Assembly: GCA_002336855.1 (NCBI GenBank)
Contig: DDEV01000075.1
Coordinates: forward strand, 12,345 to 29,437
Source: Leucobacter sp. UBA1945
GTDB lineage: Bacteria > Actinomycetota > Actinomycetes > Actinomycetales > Microbacteriaceae
Direction of reading: 5' to 3'
DNA length: 17,093 bases
Every line of letters starts with the position of its first letter. The stretch's first letter is position 1. Shown here one piece after another: positions 13,101 to 17,093 of this stretch. The notes beneath the pieces are model-generated. The model did not search any database, was not told the DNA's origin, and saw only the letters and a list, made by a program, of their open reading frames with translations. Position numbers and translations under genes: made by a program.

Positions 13101-13208
13101 TTGGGCGATGTTCGGTTGAACATCGAACTCAAGGTGAATGACGTCTTTGGTGGGGCGCCGAAGGTGCCTCGGTCGAGTAGCGTCACCACAGTACCTGTCG
13201 CCAATTAG
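10179..13208 (+). CDS. Type VII-associated polymorphic toxin with C-terminal Ntox15 (Tde-type) DNase domain
   Basis: A 1009-residue modular toxin without signal peptide. Residues 1-210 are helical, with Trp59-Lys60-Gly61 giving a WxG-type hairpin, as in type VII substrates. Residues 210-440 contain hydrophobic stretches (about 277-300 and 354-378) that may aid membrane passage. Residues 445-555 are Pro/Gly-rich, with PHPxD/NP repeats near 529-546. Residues 557-700 form a compact domain (LPETYLSPDYIREHL; LRMPSGNEAGANSQW; PGGKLPTGISEAVID), which I think is a toxin domain but cannot name. Residues about 829-985 match Ntox15 (formerly Toxin_43), the DNase domain of Agrobacterium Tde effectors: helical segment DLQEQAMRQLSASDW, then GLHGPDQFPGGNP with the HxxD motif (His920, Asp923) and LTGFGDSGVNSSLGAQW. 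The helical partners upstream and probable immunity genes downstream support the reading. Target DNA and secretion are inferred. Confidence 0.85.
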   Translation: MSGQYSGEVCVADDGLINPTNFPCKSSTLDTSLITGSGDQVAALGTSVLTTTESAETAWKGLQSPGVFETPDSGVVYTLLQPAVTGATNMKGVTGRVSTALHTYASELDGIKPDLEDLEQRAKEFRTRALQGYEVSNWEAHGLGFIVNLENPTDKTHISWKEHGPAVEKNESLLGEYNAILERISTAATTCANAIQSELTMMCVAPAEVITADMLAASDISTWGTADGEDRNCTESVGHGLGNFWHNTWTGAASLIGRDATTGEWSWETAGKTWWGVGDFALSTVIVLVPGVNIAAAVLSGQDSELGNFMNDRYNTAVSSWGGLIGWDQQAHLAGENGWHKYEEDGIAALTESVANVGTFFIPVAGAASGGTKAVLAGTRVGSFVVKAGTHLAEFVIPAGSYLVKGTVKVIDLGVDLTKGGWRGLVDALTPGPVRPNALPGITGVATEAPHVPLPSKTPVSSSLGLEGAPPAHTGGQAPGASGSGAPHGGIDGPPLPEHPGGEPKLGNQWGDQQPGGQHPVDPAPTEPHPTDPHPADPNPADPHPGADGTGDHTGSGLDSDTRDRIIEMEKGSRPLPETYLSPDYIREHLQKFDGGATRFMTESNLSKYGIGQADGTAFVMPTAEVDALLRSVNGDMRKFEAALGLPDGFFDTNKVVRVDIANPAHEGLRMPSGNEAGANSQWLPGGKLPTGISEAVIDIPSNGSLKYDVQPMGGHAGPGSSATHLGANEHAPGSLSVEDRVRIQSELPDSLRNDPQHDPTHPRYDSLSHDSHGNIGTVNPDVPSESGLTNSGRLIDPDVIPEQLRPYLEAEPPAIVLRDGVLYLADRVEVTFNRKMAHHDLVEFVRQVDLQEQAMRQLSASDWGANIDRFEAEGRLDTQVKYREEWLSSRTRALEAQGMTPELAHSTAKTELEGLVGLHGPDQFPGGNPNQLTGFGDSGVNSSLGAQWGSGLARKLREQLEAILEDSGIPAELLGDVRLNIELKVNDVFGGAPKVPRSSSVTTVPVAN

Positions 13209-13217
13209 GATTGTTCT

Positions 13218-13646
13218 ATGAGCAGCAAGTTCGGAGCCAACGGTGAACAGTTGGTCCGCTTCCTCGACGCAGCCCAGGAATTGAGCGCCGAACATGTCGA
13301 GCCGATTGTCGCTGAAACACGCGGGATTGAGGTTCGGGATGCGAGGTCGAGAATTTCCGATGCCCCTCAGTCGGCCGCGAGTATTGCGGCGGTTGAGTCG
13401 GCAGTTCGGGACCTCGTAAAGGCGTTGCGAGGGAAATTTCCGCCGAACGCCACAACTGCTGAGCGTATGGCGATAAGGAGCTTCACTTCTGTGCTGGGTT
13501 CGGCCGTGTTTGCTCTGGCATCGCGCCCGAAGCTTGACGACAACACGGTGGGATTAGTTCTGGATCCATTCGCCGAGCGTTTGGGATTCGAGTGGCGCTC
13601 ATGGGGTGTGAGCAGTGAGGCTGTGAAGGATGGGCAACATGGTTGA
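13218..13646 (+). CDS. Unknown 142-residue protein between toxin and immunity genes
   Basis: I do not recognise this protein. It is soluble and mostly helical (ANGEQLVRFLDAAQELSAEHV; SIAAVESAVRDLVKALRGKF), without Cys, signal peptide or membrane helix. AGGA at 13207-13210 gives a good ribosome site for ATG 13218, only nine bases after the toxin stop. Its end overlaps the immunity gene start, so it belongs to the toxin-immunity unit. It may be a further immunity protein, for example against the internal toxin domain, or a chaperone. Third-position codon use looks more relaxed than in the carboxylase operon, which fits an exchangeable toxin module; I have not computed this. Confidence 0.55.
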   Translation: MSSKFGANGEQLVRFLDAAQELSAEHVEPIVAETRGIEVRDARSRISDAPQSAASIAAVESAVRDLVKALRGKFPPNATTAERMAIRSFTSVLGSAVFALASRPKLDDNTVGLVLDPFAERLGFEWRSWGVSSEAVKDGQHG

Positions 13647-14544
13647 GTTTGCGAGGTTTGAGCCGGTGGCGCCGGTGCCAGACCAGACGCTTGAGTCACT
13701 TGCCGCTTGGCCAGGGTTTCCAGTCGAGATTCTGGATTTGTGGCGTACCTGGGGCACCGGCTTCGTTGGTGAAGACGGATACGTCAGGGTCATCGATCCG
13801 GCCCACTACATTGGCTATCTGTCGGAGTGGTTCACTGACACCGAAGGTGCGGTGCCATTCTTGGCGACGGGCATGGGTGACTTGTTTGTGTGGCAGCCGA
13901 CGGGTGAGCCGGGTGGTGTGATCCGTCACGTCATGTACCGTGTCGGCGATATTCGTAACATTGCACCGCAGTTCGAGTCGTTGTTCTCGTTTTTGGAGAA
14001 CGACCAGTACCTAGACACGTGGTTGCAGCGTGGCGATTACGGGCAGGCTGTCGCACGGCTCGGGCGACCTGACCTATATGAGGCATTCTTTTACGCACCA
14101 TTTTTGCCGCTTGGCGGCACCGCTGATGCGGCGCATCTTGATCGGGGCGACCTTGCGGTATCACTTTCGGTATTCACCCAGATGCTCGGAAAGGCCTCGA
14201 TTGTTCCGGGCCGCCCGCCCGCTGGTGAGCCAGCAGCTCACGAAGCTGGGCCTTCAGAGAGCGCAGGGGCACGTCAGTCGATGAACTTTGAAGACCGTTA
14301 CGTTTCTCGTGAGCACCGTTTCTCGTTGGGTGAAGAGACGGTGAGCGGCACGTACTTTCTCTCGTTCCCCGTATCGAACGGTCTCGTTGACTACGAGGAG
14401 TACTACGCTCTCGACGATGAGGAGTATGAGCTGTTCAGAGCTGATCCCGAGAGCGCGTTGCCGCTGCTTGAACGGTGCCGTAAGCACGAGCAAGACGATC
14501 GCCTCATTCAGAAGCCGGGCAGCAACCGGGGCACACCGATCTAA
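13639..14544 (+). CDS. Fused immunity protein: Tdi1-like (GAD-like + DUF1851) plus a second domain
   Basis: A 301-residue soluble protein. Residues 1-120 resemble the GAD-like domain (FEPVAPVPDQ, PVEILDLWRTWGTGFVGEDG, IDPAHYIGYLSEWF); residues about 126-184 resemble DUF1851 (DLYEAFFYAPFLPLGG, LDRGDLAVSLSVFTQMLG). This pair is the architecture of Tdi immunity proteins that neutralise Tde/Ntox15 DNases, and the toxin upstream carries just such a domain. A flexible Pro/Ala/Glu linker (about 190-213) leads to a distinct second domain (215-301: NFEDRYVSREHRFSLG, SNGLVDYEEYYALDDEEYEL, PGSNRGTPI), which I have seen only in uncharacterised proteins and which may neutralise the internal toxin domain. 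I prefer ATG 13639 because AAGGA (13626-13630) is eight bases upstream; ATG 13630 is possible. The gene overlaps the preceding one and precedes a terminator. Confidence 0.8.
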   Translation: MVEFARFEPVAPVPDQTLESLAAWPGFPVEILDLWRTWGTGFVGEDGYVRVIDPAHYIGYLSEWFTDTEGAVPFLATGMGDLFVWQPTGEPGGVIRHVMYRVGDIRNIAPQFESLFSFLENDQYLDTWLQRGDYGQAVARLGRPDLYEAFFYAPFLPLGGTADAAHLDRGDLAVSLSVFTQMLGKASIVPGRPPAGEPAAHEAGPSESAGARQSMNFEDRYVSREHRFSLGEETVSGTYFLSFPVSNGLVDYEEYYALDDEEYELFRADPESALPLLERCRKHEQDDRLIQKPGSNRGTPI

Positions 14545-14546
14545 AG

Positions 14547-14574
14547 AATCCCTCTGCAAATCGGGATTTTGATT
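14547..14574 (+). terminator. Intrinsic terminator of the effector-immunity operon
   Basis: AATCCC (14547-14552) pairs with GGGATT (14563-14568), followed by TTGATTTT, two bases after the immunity gene stop. A second imperfect hairpin at 14584-14608 (CGAAAGAGAC with GTCTTTCG) may serve the convergent lipoprotein gene. Confidence 0.7.
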
Positions 14575-14614
14575 TTCCTGTTCCGAAAGAGACGGGAAAG
14601 GTCTTTCGCCAGCC

Positions 14615-15331
14615 TCAACCCGCCTGGTTGATGAGCTCGATTCGCGCCTCAGAAAGCTTCTCGACGAACATGCCGGTTGCTGCGGGAACAGTCTGACTGC
14701 TCGACCTGGGATCCCAGCCCGCCACCGCGACGACGCTCGCGTCGAACTGCTCGACGATCCCGACCACGCTCACTTGGTTGCCCATAATCTGGCCGGCAAG
14801 CTGCAGAGAAAAGGCGGTCTGGTGAATCTCAGATCTCTGCACCGTCACATCAACGGCCTGGCCCTGAAATGTGACCTGCGGATCAGCGATGCATTCGTCA
14901 GCGCTCTTACTGAGGCGTGAGAAGTACTCGTCGGCATCGGCCTCAAAGCTGCTGATCTGAGCCGTCATGCTTCGATCGATGCTGGGCCCAAAGACGACGT
15001 TCGCCGAACTGTTTGGGCTCGTGCCTGTTGTCGTCGAAACACCGAGCACCGCAAGGCACGCTGGTGAGGCAGTTACGTCTGGATAAATTGACGCGAGCAT
15101 TGCCTCGGTCGTGTCAAATGCCTCGGGGTCAAACTGAGTTGAGGTGAAGATCTCGTTCAGCGTCTTCGCGTCGATCTGCGGCGAATCGCTCGGCGGCTCC
15201 TCTGAGGTGGACGAGTCGTGAGAAGCATCTGAGCTCGCGGGCGAACCCGTAGCGCTCGAGCAGGCCGTGAGCGAAGCGACGGTAATGACTGCCGAGGCTG
15301 CGAGCAGAAGTGAGAGACGAGAACGGGACAT
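14615..15331 (-). CDS. Predicted lipoprotein of unknown function
   Basis: A 238-residue secreted lipoprotein. The signal is MSRSRLSLLLAASAVITVASL with lipobox LTAC (Cys24), then a Ser/Asp/Glu/Pro-rich linker to about residue 55. The mature domain (about 56-238) is acidic with scattered aromatics. It contains two further Cys residues (ASPACLAV, ADECIADP) that could form a disulfide, and a C-terminal beta-rich part (QVTFQGQAVDVTVQRSEIH; VVGIVEQFDASVVAVAGW). I do not recognise the family. I chose ATG 15331 because GGAG lies seven bases upstream and the signal peptide starts there; the open frame extends to 15451 without support. It sits between the effector module and the secretion genes, convergent with the former and divergent from the latter, so it may be unrelated to either. 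Confidence 0.75.
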   Translation of the reverse strand: MSRSRLSLLLAASAVITVASLTACSSATGSPASSDASHDSSTSEEPPSDSPQIDAKTLNEIFTSTQFDPEAFDTTEAMLASIYPDVTASPACLAVLGVSTTTGTSPNSSANVVFGPSIDRSMTAQISSFEADADEYFSRLSKSADECIADPQVTFQGQAVDVTVQRSEIHQTAFSLQLAGQIMGNQVSVVGIVEQFDASVVAVAGWDPRSSSQTVPAATGMFVEKLSEARIELINQAG

Positions 15332-15399
15332 GCGGGGGCTCCAATTCGTAAATTTCAAGAAGACTAACATTCGAGACGATGACGCCGTGGCGACTTCGA

Positions 15400-15405
15400 T
15401 AGTCT
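15400..15405 (+). promoter_or_regulatory. -10 box of the FHA/secretion gene cluster
   Basis: TAGTCT fits TANNNT and ends seven bases before ATG 15413, with no Shine-Dalgarno sequence, so the cluster's first gene is probably leaderless. A GTG at 15407, two codons upstream, would be too close to the -10 box. Confidence 0.45.
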
Positions 15406-15412
15406 GGTGTTT

Positions 15413-16126
15413 ATGGCCGCAGTGCATGCCCCCCAGGCCGCGCCACGTCAATCAGCGAGACTATTTTCAGCCGTGATTGACGCGTTCGCGGTGTTTCTTG
15501 TTGCCCTGATCGTCCTCTTGCTTGCCCCGGCTTGGTCTTGGGCGTGGGCGCTCTGCGCTGTCGTTCTCTCTGCTGCCGCCCTACTTATCTGGCGGGGGCT
15601 TCTCGGTGGCAGCATTGGCAACGCCCTGCTGCGGCTGCGCAGTATCGACCGGCTCTCGGGGCTCCCTTCGTTTCGCTTCTTCACCGGGCACACCAACGTG
15701 ACGCGAGGCACGGCAGCCGACCCATTTGCGTTGGCTCCTCGCCCGCTGTCGATCGCGGCACCGGTGCAGGAGGATCCTCGGCCTGAAACCGTACATGCGC
15801 ACCTTCGCCTTCTCGTCGACGACGGCACGATGCACATCGTTCGCCATTCGGCCATCATCGGCCGCAACCCACTCGCCTCACCGGACCAACGGTTCGTGCT
15901 CATCGCCGTGCCAGACCTCACCCGCACGATTTCGAAATCTCACCTCGCCGTTGAGGTCGGCGAGCATGGAGTGTCGGTGACCGACCTCAGATCTGCCAAC
16001 GGCACCTGGGTGCTTGGCAGCGATGAACCGCTGACCCCGGGGCAGCCGATGACGGTGCAGTGGGGGTCAACCCTGCTGCTCGGGGAGCGCCAGTTCTTTC
16101 TCGAGCGGGGTGAGGGGGCCGCATGA
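15413..16126 (+). CDS. RDD-like membrane protein with C-terminal FHA domain
   Basis: A 237-residue protein. Residues about 15-80 are RDD-like: R-rich entry, two membrane helices (about 19-39 and 43-60), then GGSIGNALLRLRSIDR, resembling the GxTxGkxxxxlrvv end of RDD proteins. After a linker, residues 128-235 form an FHA phosphothreonine-binding domain with Gly150-Arg151, Ser174/Ser176-His177 and Asp191...Ser194-Asn196-Gly197-Thr198, all conserved binding-loop positions. FHA domains are common in type VII clusters, where they read phosphorylation by Ser/Thr kinases. It begins the cluster, from a leaderless-type promoter, and overlaps the next gene by ATGA. Likely role: membrane-bound, phosphorylation-dependent regulator or assembly factor of the type VII machine (inference). 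Confidence 0.85.
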   Translation: MAAVHAPQAAPRQSARLFSAVIDAFAVFLVALIVLLLAPAWSWAWALCAVVLSAAALLIWRGLLGGSIGNALLRLRSIDRLSGLPSFRFFTGHTNVTRGTAADPFALAPRPLSIAAPVQEDPRPETVHAHLRLLVDDGTMHIVRHSAIIGRNPLASPDQRFVLIAVPDLTRTISKSHLAVEVGEHGVSVTDLRSANGTWVLGSDEPLTPGQPMTVQWGSTLLLGERQFFLERGEGAA

Positions 16127-16662
16127 TCGACTACGACCAGATACTCATCGAGTCGTCGCGGGTGCATCGCGACCGTCTCAACGCGGCCTTCGTGCACGGC
16201 GAGCAGGCCGACCGGCGACCGGTGAACAACAACTTGAAGCGGCTTATGGGCTCGGTGATCCTCGGCGCTGTGGTTTGCGCGGTCTGCCTCGGCACCGGCT
16301 TCGTGCTGAACATTCTGCAGACGCAGAAAGAGACCGCGGCGCTCACCTCGTTTCGGCAGGCAATCGCATCGAACCCGATTCCAGAGGGTGACGGCCTGGT
16401 GAAAGACGAGAGCACCGGCTATCTGTTCGACACGAACACTCAGCAGCTCATCGACCCACGAACCGGCTTCGTGGTCGACCCAGTCACCGGCCTCGCGACC
16501 GACAAACAAGGGCGCACGGTCGACCCGCGCACTGGATGGTTCGTCGACCCCGCGACCGGAAACTACACCGACCCGAACTCGGGCATCACGATCGACCCCG
16601 AGACGCTGCAGGTCGTCGACCCAGCCGCAGCCGACCCTGCTACAGATGAGAGCAAACGATGA
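16123..16662 (+). CDS. Single-pass membrane protein with octapeptide DPxTG repeats
   Basis: A 179-residue protein. Residues 1-40 are polar and basic, residues 41-65 form one membrane helix (LMGSVILGAVVCAVCLGTGF), and the rest is probably extracellular. From residue 98 to 168 a repeat with a period of about eight residues is evident: IDPRTGFV, VDPVTGLA, a degenerate TDKQGRT, VDPRTGWF, VDPATGNY, TDPNSGIT, IDPETLQV. I do not recognise the family. The topology (short cytoplasmic N terminus, one helix, outer beta-rich part) and position before an EccD-like gene recall EccB, but it is much shorter and lacks visible EccB sequence. ATGA overlaps on both sides tie it to the FHA and EccD-like genes. 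It could be a structural or wall-spanning part of the secretion complex. Confidence 0.75.
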   Translation: MIDYDQILIESSRVHRDRLNAAFVHGEQADRRPVNNNLKRLMGSVILGAVVCAVCLGTGFVLNILQTQKETAALTSFRQAIASNPIPEGDGLVKDESTGYLFDTNTQQLIDPRTGFVVDPVTGLATDKQGRTVDPRTGWFVDPATGNYTDPNSGITIDPETLQVVDPAAADPATDESKR

Positions 16663-17093
16663 ACCAGTACCTGAGGCTCACCGTGATCGGCACGCGCCGC
16701 AAAGCTGATCTCGCCCTGCCGAGCGATCACCCGATTGAAGAGCTGCTGCCCGAGATCGTCGCGCTGCTCGAAGAGCCGCCCTCGGGTGGGTCGCCGCAGG
16801 CGCTCACCACGCTCATCGGGTCTCCCATCGACTCGCGCACGACGTTCGCCGATCAGGGGGTGGTGAGCGGGACGGTGCTTCGCCTGCTTCCACTCGACGC
16901 GGCCCCGCAGCCGCCAGACGTCGCCGAGGTGACCGAGGCGGTCGCAGATGCATCGGCGAAGCGCCCCGATCGCTGGACCCCGGCGCTGACCGCGATCGCC
17001 CTCGGGGTCGTCGTGGCGCTGCTCTCGGCAGCGACGCTCGGCGCCCTTCCGCTCGTGCCTGGGGCCGCCATCGCGGTTTCGGCGTTTGTCTTC
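16659..17093 (+). CDS. eccD: EccD-like type VII secretion integral membrane protein, 3' end outside the window
   Basis: The first 145 codons are present. Residues about 1-78 form a ubiquitin-like YukD/EccD N-terminal domain (YLRLTVIGTRRKADLALPSD, PIEELLPEIVALLEEP, SRTTFADQGVVSGTVLRLLPL). An Ala/Asp-rich linker follows, then the first hydrophobic helices begin near residue 107 (WTPALTAIALGVVVALLSAATLG) and 128. This is the layout of EccD, the multi-pass channel component of actinobacterial ESX secretion systems. The frame stays open to the last base. ATG 16659 overlaps the preceding stop (ATGA). Its presence implies that other machine genes (EccC, EccB, mycosin, EsxA/B) lie to the right, which I cannot see. 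Confidence 0.85.
   Translation, partial: MNQYLRLTVIGTRRKADLALPSDHPIEELLPEIVALLEEPPSGGSPQALTTLIGSPIDSRTTFADQGVVSGTVLRLLPLDAAPQPPDVAEVTEAVADASAKRPDRWTPALTAIALGVVVALLSAATLGALPLVPGAAIAVSAFVF

Noticed and set aside
10179..13208. Rhs/YD-repeat or two-partner (CdiA) toxin
   Set aside because: No YD repeats, filamentous haemagglutinin repeats or Sec signal; the WxG N terminus and neighbours point to type VII export.
15332..15451. N-terminal extension of the minus-strand lipoprotein
   Set aside because: The canonical lipoprotein signal begins at 15331 with GGAG upstream; the extension crosses the divergent promoter region.

Overview
The window is high-GC actinobacterial DNA. Several genes have a TANNNT -10 box 6-8 bases before the start codon (leaderless expression). 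There is a type VII (ESX/WXG100) locus and a DtxR/IdeR-like site in front of a heme oxygenase. The style fits Microbacteriaceae (for example Leucobacter), but the genus is inference.

Layout. (1) 1-3336: a tightly overlapping operon of biotin carboxylase (accC, 5' end cut by the window), two biotin-dependent carboxyltransferase subunits (PxpB/KipI-like and PxpC/KipA-like) and a small 4-oxalocrotonate-type tautomerase. (2) 3337-4294: a palindrome, a small LRV/HEAT-like protein gene, then 330 gene-free bases with strong hairpins and two fragments of tRNA 3' ends, next to an intact tRNA-Gly(CCC) and a strong terminator. (3) 4295-6817: a lipoprotein of the serine beta-lactamase/penicillin-binding fold that has lost its catalytic residues, divergent from a DUF2470-heme oxygenase fusion with a His-rich linker. 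(4) 6906-7406: a DUF4870-like membrane protein.

(5) 7514-14574 is the most interesting part: a probable type VII effector operon. It starts at a perfect TATAAT box and a leader with an inverted repeat. It encodes WXG100-like helical partners, two translationally coupled proteins of unknown role (one DUF6177-like), a DUF6507-like small protein and a 1009-residue polymorphic toxin. The toxin has a WXG-type N terminus, a hydrophobic middle, a Pro/His/Asp-rich linker, a putative internal toxin domain and a C-terminal Ntox15/Tde-type DNase domain with an HxxD motif. Downstream are a 142-residue orphan and a 301-residue protein that appears to fuse a Tdi1-like (GAD-like plus DUF1851) immunity domain to a second, different domain. 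The module ends at a hairpin with T-rich tail. I read it as a two-warhead toxin with a two-domain antidote.

(6) 14615-17093: a divergent lipoprotein, then the start of what looks like the type VII secretion gene cluster itself: an RDD-FHA membrane protein, a single-pass protein with octapeptide DPxTG repeats, and the beginning of an EccD-like protein, joined by 4-base ATGA overlaps. The effector module and the machine that would export it are therefore neighbours.
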